A DNA stretch of 64,000 bases from Apis mellifera (taxonomy: Eukaryota; Arthropoda; Insecta; Hymenoptera; Apidae), in contig NC_037645.1 in assembly GCF_003254395.2 (NCBI RefSeq), positions 8,307,229 to 8,371,228 on the forward strand, written 5' to 3'. Positions 1 to 12,526 of this stretch are shown piece after piece. Within the stretch, counting starts at the first letter, position 1; each line of letters starts with the position of its first letter. Position numbers and translations under genes: made by a program. The notes beneath the pieces are model-generated. The model had not been told where the DNA came from, made no database searches, and saw only the letters and a program-made list of their open reading frames with translations.

Positions 1-123
1 GAACAAACGTTTTTAAATTATTACTTGGTAAAATAATTTTAACCAGCTACTTTCTTAACGGTTCTTTCTTAGTTTCAAACTCTGTCTAAACTCTCCACTT
101 TTCTTAAAGCTCTGAAGACGTTT

Positions 124-1649
124 CTACCTAACGTGCACCCCGGGAATCACCGAGTCTTTGTGGCTCTCGACGCGGGATTTGTGCGTGTCGCTTCTTCGAA
201 CCCCGTCTTCTTGAAGGATCCCGATATCCCCAAAGTTTTCCAATTCGACGCGGACCTGCCGCTTCGCCGTGTCACCCGTTTTGTCTTCGTCCACGAAATC
301 GAAACGTCTGATCGGGTCGAGGTCGGTCAACTTTTTGTCAAAACTCTCGAACTTCGCCACAACCTTCTTCCCGTGTTTCCCATTCTTCGTGATGGCCTTT
401 CTCTCCACGTCCACAACGTCGTCGTCCCCATCATCATCGTAGTCGGACGGCCGGGCTACGTCCTCCGGCACTTTGTGAGACGTGACAAATTCTGCGTGAA
501 ATACGATTATTTAAAAAAGGAAAAATAAAGAGAAAGAGAGAAATTTGAAGGGTTTAAAGGGAGATAGATAGTTTACCTTCCTTCGACAAGGCTTTACTTC
601 CGGTTGCATCATCGTCTGCGAGTATATTTGCTACAGCGCAAGATATCCTGATAAAAAAATTGAATTATTATTATTTATTTATTTTCATCGTTATTATCAA
701 GAATATAAAAAATTATGTGCTTTCTATATGGATGAGTTTTTTCTGAGAATCTGATGAAAGTGAAAGAAATATTTTTCATTATCTAATTAATTTCTATGTT
801 TCTCTCTTTTTTTTTTATATTAATGATTAATGGTATCGAATTGAATTTTGATATTCATTGCATGAAAAAAAAAAAAAGGGAGGGAAACGAGAGTAGAATT
901 AAAATAGCAACGAAATTATCTCTCGTCGAGAAACGTGTGCACAGATTCTACCGCGAGCAAACGCTGTATGGTGAAAGTTCGTGTCTGACCGGTGAGCTGG
1001 AAGCTGCGACCCGCCACAAACAACTTGCCTCGCGTTCTCTTTCAAGCGGTGATCATATTCGATGTTTAAAAACTTTCGAGCTAAGCTCGCGCCCGATGAT
1101 TAATTCAACCGCGAAGAAGACTTGGACGGCATTCCATTTGTCCAAAATTCGCACCCGTTAAATTTTCGCCCCCTCTTTCCCTTTTTTTTTTTTCCAACTT
1201 ATGGGTTTCCATAAAAGTCAAATGGTGGTCGAGGTTCGAGGAAAGGAAAGAGGAGAAAAAAAATTTTTTTCCTCTTAACCGATTTCGAAAAAACCGATCC
1301 CAAAAATCGATATTTTCGAGGGGATCGATTTTTTTTTTTTCGTGACGCGAGAATAATTTAATCTCGAAAGAAAAAGTCAAGGCCGTCTACTAGCGTGCTT
1401 GGGAATACGAGCGCGACCTCGTCCTCCTTTGGCTCAAGGTTGTTCGATCAGATTCAGGGAAAGATCCGAAAATTGAGGAAGATGAAAAACCTACGCGACG
1501 CCATTGCGATTTTCTTCAAACGATCGCAAAATGTATCAACGTATCTGAGAAATAGTTTTGTTGATTTGATTCTAGATGGCAAAGCAAAAGTATTGGTGTA
1601 CGCAAGAATGTTGAAGTTTATTTATTGAATTGTGAGCGATTTAAATTTA

Positions 1650-1690
<41 letters not shown>

Positions 1691-4490
1691 TTATGCAAAA
1701 AAGATTAAACTTAAATTATCATCAACCGATCAACATATTTTTGTATACCAATTTGTGTATATATTAATTTGTTTTGATTTTTAATGATATTCCACGAATA
1801 TGTAATAATATATACGATTTGTACGAGTCGATCGATTTTTGCGTGAGAATTTCACGCGAGAGACGAGGGAGAAAAAGAGGAGAAGAAAAGAAAAGATGGA
1901 GGAGCAGTTATACGAGGAAACGAGTTGTCCAGCAAGGTCGATCGGTTACGATCGATTACCTCTGTCGATGAAGGAGACCGGCTACTGTAAAATTAAAAGC
2001 AGGTATCGGGGGCTTGTTGCACATCGGAAGATATACACGACGATTTCATATCCTGTCTTTTCACGGAGCAAAATGAGCCGTGATCGTGCGAAATGTTGGC
2101 GATATTTTTTTTATTGTGCGCAGTCCGATAGAAAGTCGAAAGGCTTTACACCACATGGCGACATTTTCGATTGAAAGGAATAATATATATATGGATGTAC
2201 AAGATTATATAAATCGAAACATGGAAAAGAAAAATACCATTTTTTTTTGAATAATTTTTTTTGTACTATATATACACTTATTCGATTCCTAATGAATGAA
2301 TAGAAGTGAAACAGAAAATTGTGAGATAGAATGAATAGAGATAATAAATAAAAAAATGTGGAATAACATTTTCTCGTTTGAAGCTTTGTTTTCGAATTCG
2401 AAAGTTTGTGAATTCAGATAATTTATCACGAAAAATGAATGTCTGTCGATTTAAACTCAATTTTTCAAAAAAGAAAGAACAAAAAAAAAATTATATTTCG
2501 TATTCGATTTATTTTTGCTTTGTGAAATTATTCGATCGAAGTGCATTTGGCCAATATTTAACCTCAATTTTCTTAAAAGACGAAGCTGGATGGTATTTTC
2601 ACGCATTTTATATTTATAAAAATGGAAATTATCTTTATTTAATTATCTTTCCTTAACCTTAATAAATTTTTCCTTTAAGAGGTTAATACTTTAAGCACGA
2701 AAGGATCGTAATTCTATCTTTTGAAAATAGTTACAATAATTCGAAAGATTTTTCTATAGATATTCCATATAACTTATGAAGGTTAATGGCATATAAAAAA
2801 GTAGACAATAATTTCTAATCTATTCGTTATAACGATGTCTAACACTTATTTATTTTAACGTAATTGCATTATCACTTTCTACAACGTATATCACACGATG
2901 ATCTTCACACTGCTTCGTTCAAAAACAATGCCTCATTAATTTTATAAATTTTTCTTTACCTCGATTAGAAAAGAATGAGAAATTTCAAATTATTTAAATA
3001 TTAGACAAAAAAAAAGGTGCTGCTTAACTTAGAAAAAACATTCGAGAAGATTTCTAAAGTCTATACACATTGTACTGAAACTTATTTCTCAGAGGTTATA
3101 CGAAAGAGAGAAAAAAAGAAAGAAAGCAATGAAGATGAAAATATACGTACAGAACAGAAGCAACGAACGATCAAGATAAATTTTCGCCCAAGGAATTCGA
3201 AGGTTGAGTCTCGATACGCAAGCATAATGATGGAATTTATCGTGATTCCATATGGAGAAAGCTGTCTCGGCTCACAACCGTATCTACGTAAGCGTGTACA
3301 TATACAGGGTGTATCTCCACTGGCACGAGACAGACACTCGCCGTTACATAACCTCACAACATTACCGTGAAAGCCTATTCGAAAATATAAGCAAATATAC
3401 ATACGTGTATATGTATATATACGTATATATATATATATTATTTTTTTTTTGTCTTACCTAAAACAACGTAACTTTACGAAGCTTGTTAAGTATATTCGCA
3501 AATGTGCGAAGATGCAATCTCGAGAAAACTTTCTATTTAACCTGTTCCCCCCTCCGTTGCGCAAATATGATTGCGCGGGATGCGAAATATACGATGCAGA
3601 GGATAAAGATAAAAAAGAAGAGGAAATGTTTTAACATTTACAACGGATTTTGTAAAAATCTGTTTGCGAAAGTTTACGGTCCCCACGCTCGAGCATCTTC
3701 ACTCCTATCTCGATTCATCGACCATCTTCACTCTCCCACTCCCTTCGATTAGATCGAAGGTGAGAGTCGAAAATTTGAATTTTTTATGGATGAGATTGTT
3801 ACGATGCAATTGTGTTTCACACCGCTTTCATTCCGATCGAATTTTTGAATGCGTAATTCTAATTATTCGATAAGAATAATAGTTTCGATTATCTTCGATA
3901 TATAATAATTCTACGAGCATCGATCGAAATTCGAATTTGAGTTTAAATTTGCGACGAAAGAAATTTTTTTTCCCCCTTCGTTTAACGTTGAAAGATAATT
4001 TTAGATAGGAGAAGTTTGTCACGATTGAGAAAGAGAAATCTGCCATTTAAATTGTGCATCGCAATGCAGATTCTTTCCAGGCCACGATTCAACGTTAATT
4101 ATCGTTCCTCGGGGACATCGTTAAAGGAAAAAAAAAAAAAAAAAAAAAATGAAAGTAACCGGGATGATTCTTTTCTCAACAATCTACATCCAACTCTACT
4201 TTCAAGAAAAATGAAATTTTTTTCAATTTGCAATAGACTCCAAAATTAATCAATATTATCGATCGTCGATAAAAATTTCTTTAAAAATATCCTCGATCTT
4301 TTATCCACACGATCCTATCTCGCTCCAATTATCAAAAAAAAAAGAAAATTACACAAATGGATAAAAATTATGCATATTTTTATTTTTTTCCTCAGAAAAC
4401 GCCAAATCTTTGCTCATCCTCCTAGTAAAGAATCCTTACAAATCGATGTACTTAAGATATTACTTACAACAAGGCGACTTTCAACCACAT
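124..4490 (-). CDS. Gene 1: small secreted acidic protein, 153 aa, three coding exons
   Basis: I do not recognise the family. Coding exons on the minus strand are 4490-4468 (ATG plus 7 codons and 2 nt), 647-577 and 491-124, ending in TAG. The junctions are donor GTAAGT at 4467, acceptor ATCAG before 647, donor GTAAAC at 576 and acceptor CGCAG before 491. Phases agree at each join (2, then 1). The product begins MWLKVALLISCAVANILA, a good signal peptide with likely cleavage before the DDD at residue 19. An Asp cluster (DYDDDGDDD, residues 48-56) follows, then a Lys/Asp-rich, Cys-free hydrophilic tail ending HVR. It should be secreted, probably into cuticle, extracellular matrix or a gland product. 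An intron splitting the signal peptide is typical of insect cuticle genes, but no chitin-binding consensus is visible. The stop lies next to a possible donor (AG then GTAGAA), so a further exon off the left edge cannot be excluded. Confidence 0.68.
648..4467 (-). other. Intron 1 of gene 1 (3.8 kb)
   Basis: This intron separates the first half of the signal peptide from the rest of the protein. It is AT-rich with many short A and T runs, a TA microsatellite at 1654-1686 and another at about 3405-3440. I see no supported coding exon in it on either strand. The reading frames present are short and not flanked by matching splice signals. Confidence 0.55.
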
Positions 4491-5059
4491 GTCGACGACT
4501 CCTCTCTTCTTCCTCTTTCTTCTTCTTCCTCTTTCTCCTCCTCCTCCTCCAAGATACGAAGGGATACGAACAGCTGGACGGTCCAAGCTCCGTTGACTCA
4601 ACCTCGTTCCTCGAAGGAGGGTGTTGCGTTATACAAAGGACGAGTATAAAGTACGAATATATTTCTGCGTTATTATACACGTTTCGTCACCGGACACTCG
4701 CGATCATCGTCGCCCTCTCCTCTCAGGGGCGACACACGTCCTCTTCCAGCTGCGGCCGATGCTCGAGAAAGGAGGCTGGAGCCGGGGCTCGAATCACTGA
4801 TTCCTACCTTCGACAGTTTCGCGAGTTTCACGCGCGATCACGAATCGATTTCCTTTTGCTCCCTTTCTTCCCTCTCTTCCCCGTTCGAGCGGCCAACTCT
4901 CTCTGCTCTCCGACTCTCCGGAGGGACGTGAAAGAGAGAAGAAGAAGAAGAAGAAAAAAAAAAAGAAAGAAAGAAAAGGAAAGGAAAGAGAGAGAGAGAA
5001 GCGGAAAAGACGCACACACCGGTTTGTAGTAAAAGTAAGAGGTAGTCGAAGGACGTGGT

Positions 5060-5106
5060 GAGGGTATGAGAACGGCGGCGAATGCAGGCCTCTACTTATA
5101 CGCCAC
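5060..5106 (-). promoter_or_regulatory. Candidate TATA promoter of gene 1
   Basis: On the minus strand the motif TATAAGTA lies at 5100-5093, followed by a GC-rich segment. A TSS about 30 bp downstream (near 5065-5070) would give a 5' UTR of roughly 575 nt down to the ATG at 4490. The UTR is strongly purine-rich on the minus strand (GAGGAGGAG and AGAAGAAGA runs between 4490 and 4550, more near 4930-5010). Other AT-rich TATA-like words nearer the ATG, around 4650-4680, are alternatives. Confidence 0.35.
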
Positions 5107-6647
5107 CCACCACGGCCACCTGGAGCACACCCCACCAGCCCGTGGAAAACTGGACACCACGTAGTCGAACCCGACTCGATATACGTATGCCGGCTCTCGA
5201 GCAACTCGAGATATACTCCGACTGCTATTTCGTCGCTCCCTCCAGTTCTTTCTTCTTCTTCTTCTTCTTCTTCTTCTGCTGCTGTAGCTGCCGTTGGTTC
5301 ACCCAGTTTGCCATTCTATTACAGAGAATCGGTTGAGCTGCTCGATGCTTTCGATCTTTATTCTTCTTTCCTTTTCTTAGGTTCAAATTCAATCACAAAT
5401 TGCGATTCGTGAAATGGTAAATTAAATTATTTTGGATTTAAATGTAGATTTTTATGAATATATATATATATATTTTTATTTAGAATTTATGGTTATTTTC
5501 GAAATGGAATTTTAAAGAGAGACGATAAGAGTTATGTTACTTGCTGTTAGAGAGAGAGAGAGAGAGGTAGATGGGAAGTAATTGTACAGTCACGAAGAAG
5601 TAATTAGTGAACGATGGAAAGGAAGGAAGCGTTGTCAGTGGAGGAGTTAGTCATTCATAGATCTTTCTCTCGAGAAGGAAAGAAAAGAAAAGAAAGGAAG
5701 AAAGAAAGACCATTGACTTTCATTTCTCCTCCCTCCACCCCTCTCTCCTTTCATTTTCGTTCAAGTTCATTTTCCCAAGTCCATTCTCGCAAGGATTCAT
5801 CAGATTCAGAATTTCTCACGTTTCGAGGATCGGAAATCGCGCGGGAATTCCAAGGAATCGATTTTTTCTTTTTTTTGTTCTCGTAACTTCGCTTTCACGA
5901 ATCGCGTGAATCACGCATACCGTCCGCGCTATTGATCCACAACAATGATTTTCTTCGTAAAATACAAAAAAAATAATAAATTTTCTTAAACTTGCATCTT
6001 CTTTTGCTTCGAATCGATCGATTTTTTTCGATCGAGAAACGTTGACAGAAATTTCGAGGATCGATCGATCCATATCAGATCATATTTTCTTCTTTGTCCA
6101 AACTTTGCGATCGAAGTCGATGGCACGAGATTGGCGTATCGTAGGTGTCAAGGCCCTGCTTCGAGTTCCGTAATCGCAGAGACTATCGAGCTCGAAGCAA
6201 GAAGGTGGTAGGTGCCGCGTTAAAGGTCTTTACGTCTCGTTGCGCAAGAAGAATGCCGATCCATTAGGACCAGGCCAGGCCAAGCCATGCCACGGTAATC
6301 CACGACTAACGATATCGAACAATTCGCATTGACATCGTTCCTTTATTCTCTCCTCCCCCCCTCTCCTTTCCTCGCTTTCTTAATCGAATCCTTCGGTGAC
6401 AAATCGAATCCTACGCGATCCATGGAGAGATATAGCTGCCTCGTCGGGTCGTGGTCAGGTAGAGAATAGAGAACAACGAATAATCTCTTGGTTCAAGCCT
6501 AGATGCAATCCGATTGGTTGTTCTCAGACTGGGCTATGAGTAACGATATCACAATAAGGAAATATATATCAGTTTATAGAGAGATAGAGATAATTTCGTT
6601 CACCAGAGAGATTAAAATTAATATTTTTATAATAAAGTATGAATATA

Positions 6648-6865
6648 TGTCCCAAAATTAACGCAAGATTTGAATTTGCCGCCATTTTTGCATTAAGTTG
6701 TTGGCAACCCTGAAAAAAGAACAGTTTGACAGCCGGAATCGTGTGCCCGATGTGTTATTAAATAACCCTAACCTATATACTTTATGATTCGCTTAAAAAA
6801 TAAATATCTGAAGACTAAAAATTCTCTTTTATATTTGATTCAAATCTTGCGTTAATTTTGAGACA
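6648..6865. mobile_element. Mariner-type MITE with about 27-bp terminal inverted repeats
   Basis: The left end reads TGTCCCAAAATTAACGCAAG and continues to TTTGAAT. The right end is its reverse complement with one mismatch (TGTCTC instead of TGTCCC), so at least 26 of 27 positions match. The element is about 218 bp, has no ORF, and is flanked by TA-rich sequence (TA directly before the left end). This fits a non-autonomous Tc1/mariner element mobilised in trans. The right-hand TA is not directly adjacent, so the exact boundary may differ by a few bases. Confidence 0.75.
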
Positions 6866-9694
6866 CCTTTTATAATAGTGGATTAATCGATTCAAAGTCG
6901 ACTTCCTGCACAAGATTCGAACCGATCGATTGGAAAGACATTAACATTTGATGACAATTTTTGAATTTTCGAAAACGAGTCTATGCAAGACCAGTGTAGT
7001 GTTTAGAAAGTAAGAACGTGGTCAAACTGACGGGTAGGCTATTGTCAGGCGCAACCTTGCCACGATTCGGGCTAGATCAAGGTTGGAACGAGCAAGGTTC
7101 GATCGCTTTCTCGCGAAATATACGTTTCCTCGAGGAGATGAAAACATCATAAACATGGATATATTTCAGTTTCTCTGGCGTTTTGTATAAGGGACAAACA
7201 CAGCCGTTTGTGGTCACCGGTGTTTGATACATCCACAGAGGTATAACATACCCGCGAGACTTTCTCTCGACGAAGGAGAGTACACGTGAGCGCCCCTTTG
7301 CCGCGCAACCACGCGAACGAACGCACGGAACAATGTGTCTTCTCGGCGCAATAAGAGTAACGGATACAAAGGCTCGTTCCTTGATCGAGGCCGGGTGGAC
7401 CCCGTGCGCCGAGCAGTTAGTAAACGCGGCGTTACGATTGGATGATGGATGAATTAACCGTGGTCGATTACCATTCAACCTGGCGCCTACTATATCCGCT
7501 GCACCTCGGACCTTCTGCGTACAAATCGAAGGCTAAATACGGCCGGCCATTGACTGTGCACGCGTGCACAGGTGCGTGAGTCCGTGATACCTGAAATTAC
7601 GACCGTAAAAATCCTACGGCCAGAAGCACGGATTTCGAACGGTTCGTTGGCCCTTTGTTCTCGAGTATCGATCGTAGGTAACTTTTCGATAAATAATATT
7701 GGAAGCAGTCACGTTGAATAGGTTAGATTGGGATGTTTCGAATATATTAGGTTATGAATCTATACGATATTATTGTGATTTGTTTATTTATTTGTTTAAA
7801 GTTAATAAAATGTCTTTTTAATCGAAATTTTCTAATTGTGGTGGGAAAAGTTTGGATCTCTCAGTGTACTACGTTACAATCGTTGCAATCTCATGATGTC
7901 TGTGCATATAAAATTGAATAATTTATATTCGCTTTTTGGAAAAGAATAAGGATTCTTCTAAAAATATCATCTTATTGACCAACTTGATTGGAATCATCCG
8001 CGTCTTTTTTCGCAATGGTATTTCGTTTCTTTTTTTTGTTTTTTTTTTTTACTTCTTTGTACGCAAAACGGTTGCAAAACGCATCGCAAAGCATGACGCA
8101 TCTCGAAAACACTCGTTTTACGTAGGTTCGGTCGGTCAGGACGTAGGATTTAATAGGCTCGTAGCCATGATCCTGTTCGATCGCGTTCGATCCGAGAGAA
8201 TTATATCGCTGACCGTGAAACTCATAGCTAGAATCTCGATGAGAAATACTTTTACCATTTGCCATTAACTGCAAAATATATCGATACGCTCGCGAGTCTA
8301 CTCGAGAACCTTGACTGCACTTTCGCGGAACTCGAGCTGCATTTCAATGGACCTTCACGATTCAACCGATTTCTCGATACACTTTCAAGAGAGAGAGAGA
8401 TTTGTCCGTGGAATTTTTAAAAGATCACCGCGAAATTTCCCAAAGAAGGAGATCGATCTCCTTCTTTCGAATTTCGCAAAAGGGTATCGTGAATATATAT
8501 AAAGGATGGATCATGATTTGACGTTAAAAGACCTTCACGAATGGGCATTTACACCGTGGCCGATGCCGGATTCGAGTTTAACTTTCTCCGTGTTCGAGTT
8601 CTAAGGTAGCATATGTAACGAACGTTGGGTTCGATGCGTGAGTAGCTTCTCGTCCAGTCTCGCCTTGTGCGTCATCGATTCTTAAAGCCTATGTCAATAC
8701 CAGGGTACATGGCTATCCTTTTATCCTCATAGATTGAGTTTAACATTTTTTGATCTTTTTGTATAAAAAAATATGTCAGATCTGTGGAAAGATTTTCAAA
8801 CTCTTAGTTAGAGATAGGAATCTGATTTTTTAAATTTTTTAAATTTATTTTACCTCAGAATTTTTATTATTTTCTTCAAGCTAGAGTGATCCAATCGATG
8901 AAATACAAATTTTTGGAGATAGAACAGGAACAAAGATTAAGTTGTATTATCTCATTCATGATAATGAGAAAAATTTGTTATCAAAGTTTCATGTGTATAA
9001 AAGATATATTTAATGTTACTTTAAAATCGATTTGAACGGCAAGTTGTTGAAGAATGCATTAATTTTTTTATCCACTTTCAGTTGCCTCGAGTTTGTGGTT
9101 AAATATATCGTTGCGTGAATTTGGTATTCAAACTGTGGAGTAAAAACGAGCAACTTTTTTCTGCTTCACTGCCTGGAAAAACTGTCTCTTGGGCGACACA
9201 TTTTCACTGCTGCGTTTCAAAAATCAGATAGACAAATATAGCACACAGCAAAATTGGATGAATATTTCTTAAAAAGAAAACAAGCATTCCCCTTTCGAGA
9301 TCTTATTGATACAACATGACAAGATTTGACGAGTCGAATCACTTATGTATATTCATACATAAACGTACATTTACATTCGCGCGTTATGTACATACAAATG
9401 TGTTATTCTGAATACAATTGTACTGAATTCTATTTTCACATGAAACACGCCCATTCAATAAAATGAATAAACATTAATAAAAAAGATCAATGTGTATAAT
9501 TTAACAATATAGAACAGTAACAATAATCTGAAACACAAAATGAACTTAAAACATGCAAATAAAATAATTTTGTATCTATATAATGTATCTTTTAATCAAT
9601 TGTAATACAAATAATTGTATTATACAAAATGAAAACATATTTAATTAAATAAATAAATTCTTTTTAATCAAAATCAATTGCAACAATATGAAAC

Positions 9695-10522
9695 ATACAA
9701 AAAATTAGAACAATAGGAATGATAATTTAAGATAAACCCATTTCTGTGAATAAATAAATAATCTTGTATCTACATCACATATGTAATTAACTTTTTCTCA
9801 AACAACAGTGATATAAAAATTAGAACAATAGGAATAATAATTTAAGATAAATCCATTCTTGTGAATAAACAAATAATATTGTATCTACATCACATATGTA
9901 ATTAACTTTTTCTCAAAGTGATATAAAAATTAGAACAATAGAAATAATTTAAGATAAACCCATTTCTATGAATAAACAAATAATATTATACATCACACGT
10001 GTAATTAGCTTTTTTTCAAACAACACTGATATAAAAACAACAAGAGGAAGAACAATAGAAAGAATAATTGAAGATAAATCCATTTCTATGAATAAACAAA
10101 TAATATTGTACATCACACGTGTAATTAGCTTTTTCTCAAACACTGATATAAAAATAACAAGAGGAAGAACAATAGGAAGAATAATTTAAGATAAATCCAT
10201 TCTTGTGAATAAACAAATAATCTTGTATCTACATCACATATGTAATTAGCTTTTTCTCAAACAACAGTGATATAAAAATAACAAGAGGAAGAACAATAGG
10301 AAGAATAATTTAAGATAAATCCATTCTTGTGAATAAACATACATAAATAATATTGTACCTACATCACACATGTAATTAATTTTTTCTCAAACAACAGTGA
10401 TATAAAAATTAGAACAATAGAAAGAATAATTTAAGATAAATTCATTCTTGTGAATAAACAAATAATGTTGTACCTATATCACACATGTGATTAACTTTTT
10501 CTCAAACAACAGTGACATAACT
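9695..10522. repeat. Minisatellite A, about 115-bp unit, seven copies
   Basis: The landmark gaacaata recurs at 9708, 9823, 9933, 10050, 10167, 10291 and 10412, giving spacings of 110-124 bp. Units contain a TCTCAAACAACAGTGATATAA block and a CATCACATATGTAATTA block. Copies 4-6 share an inserted AACAAGAGGAAG. Small indels separate copies. The short ORFs inside are repeat products, not genes. Confidence 0.9.
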
Positions 10523-10620
10523 ACCTACAATAAAAAAAATAGAAAAAATTTAGAACAGTAAAGAATCTCTCTTTCTGAAAATCGATTGTAACACAAACCC
10601 ATAAAAGAAAACTTACCAAT

Positions 10621-10890
10621 TCAATCCCAGATCCGTGGATCTGGATCGTCAATAACGATCTCGATCACGTCGGTACGTTTGGGAGGGGACACACCCGTGC
10701 CCCAGAGAAAGTCAATTTTGTAAAAGCGAATCCGAATCGTAGAAACGGAATATACACCGTTTTCGATCGGGAACAGACTCTTCCCGCTCGATATGGCACC
10801 GATTTTTTTGATAAACACGTCCCTTCCTAACATCACGTTGCACGTTGATGTATCGCTGGCTCGTCTCCCAGCCCGCTTTCTATTCCAACC
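10621..10890 (-). other. Orphan minus-strand open frame, possible exon remnant
   Basis: A frame on the minus strand is open from about 10890 to a TGA at 10623-10621, about 90 codons. It contains an ATG at about 10833 and a mixed, protein-like composition (for example TDVIEIVIDDPDPRIWD near the end). A strong donor (TTG then GTAAGT) lies six bases after the stop, which conflicts with this being a normal terminal exon. It is more GC-rich than its surroundings. I do not recognise a family. It may be a UTR exon, a decayed gene piece, or chance. Confidence 0.2.
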
Positions 10891-11189
10891 GCGTCATCGT
10901 TCATGAATCTACGCCTCCTTAAATTCGTGTTTCCACGATACGGAAACGAAGGCGTGCACGTTGCCGTGATTTTAATTAGGCGACGTTCCTCTTTCCCTTT
11001 CATTTTCTGCTTGTGGAATTGGAACGCGGGTCACGGTGCGAGAAAATGAACGAATTAAGGTGGAGGAGATCATTTCAATCGTTCAAAATTTCGAAATGGA
11101 TTGGTCAAGGGAATGAATCTTACTTCTTAATCGGCTTCACACTTTCGACTTCTATTTCGCTTGAGAATAATTCTTCATTCGTTGGCTGA

Positions 11190-11220
<31 letters not shown>

Positions 11221-12487
11221 TGAAAAGTATTTGCGCAATGTTGAATTTAACGTGGAATTATTTAATGAATTTATTGATATTTACATCAAATTTTATGAAC
11301 ATATTTGATTCGTTTTATTATATCTTTTTCCTACCTCATTGAAGACTTTAACGTCTTCTCTATAACATATATTATTATCCAATAATGGGCAAAGATATTA
11401 AAATAATTACCAAAATAAAATAAATTAAATAAACACGATATCTTTCGTGCGAGCAAAATCCAGTATTCAAGTCTCAGTTTCGCATTTTTTTTTTTTCTTC
11501 TCATCTTCTATCCATAATCAATCTCTCCATGTCTCTCTCTTTAATTACATTATCGACGAAAGTCATTTTCCAATTGTCAATCAATTTCTGCGAAGGATGT
11601 TCCCTCCGATCAAAGCGATGGACACGACGATTCCAGTGGCCGGCAAGAATGCAGGGTATCAAAGTGAAATCTCGAAGTTGCAAAACATCCTCTCCTCGAC
11701 GTAAGGTCGGACACGACCAGCTCGTTCAATGTTAAGGACAGCCAAGAACCGGAATCTAAGACACGTGTGAATATCACCGATGACTTTCGCTCTCGAGCAC
11801 AATACTCTTTTCGAATATCCTCTCGATCGTGTAAAAATACTCGTATACTGTATACCTGGATACCTGGAAGAATGCATCGACGCGGATAGTTTTCGATTTC
11901 TTTCGTACGATGACGAAAGAACCTGGCGGGAGGCGGCTCGAGGAATTTCATGGAAAGTGCCTTCGATCGTCATCGATATCTACCTCCGTATCGGTCTGAC
12001 CGGTCCGAATGCTTTTATTCCTTTATCTTTGACGACGAGCAAAATCGGCTAAATCATTGGCAAACATTGGCGATTTAAGGTGATTAAATCAGAAGCCGAT
12101 TAACTTTTTGTAAGACTTTTAATTTTATCATTTGTGATTTAATAACATTCAATTTCTCGGAGGGAAAAAAATTGAATTACGTAAATAATTGCGTATAAAA
12201 ATGATAATACGTAAAATTAATTAGAAATTAAATAATTTTCTAATACGGACATAAAAAGGATACGTACCTCGTAAGAAAAATGCATTACAAAGAAAAATAA
12301 ATTAATCGTTTTTAAATACTGTTCCAAGAATGCGTTTCCTAGAATATATAAACATTTTTTAGGTATACTAATTTGAATATTTATCGTACCTACATAAAAA
12401 TATGTATATAATAATTGGATAAAATTCGTATAATCGATATTCTATTAACGTTACTTTGCAATCTTCTCGAAAGTCACAAGACGGGGA

Positions 12488-12526
12488 TCCATATTGTAGA
12501 GGTTAGATTAAATCCAATATGGCGGC
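12488..12526. promoter_or_regulatory. CCAAT plus YY1/Pho-like site in an inverted repeat
   Basis: The word CCAATATGGCGGC at 12514-12526 combines a CCAAT box with an ATGGCGGC core like YY1/Pleiohomeotic sites. CCATATTG at 12489-12496 is the exact inverse of CAATATGG at 12515-12522. No gene start is evident next to it, so function is uncertain. Confidence 0.2.

Noticed and set aside
133..528. 131-codon plus-strand ORF
   Set aside because: It is the antisense shadow of gene 1 exon 3. The minus strand has matching splice sites and a signal peptide.
6905..6935. tRNA B-box-like GGTTCGAATC on the minus strand
   Set aside because: No A box at the expected distance and no cloverleaf pairing.
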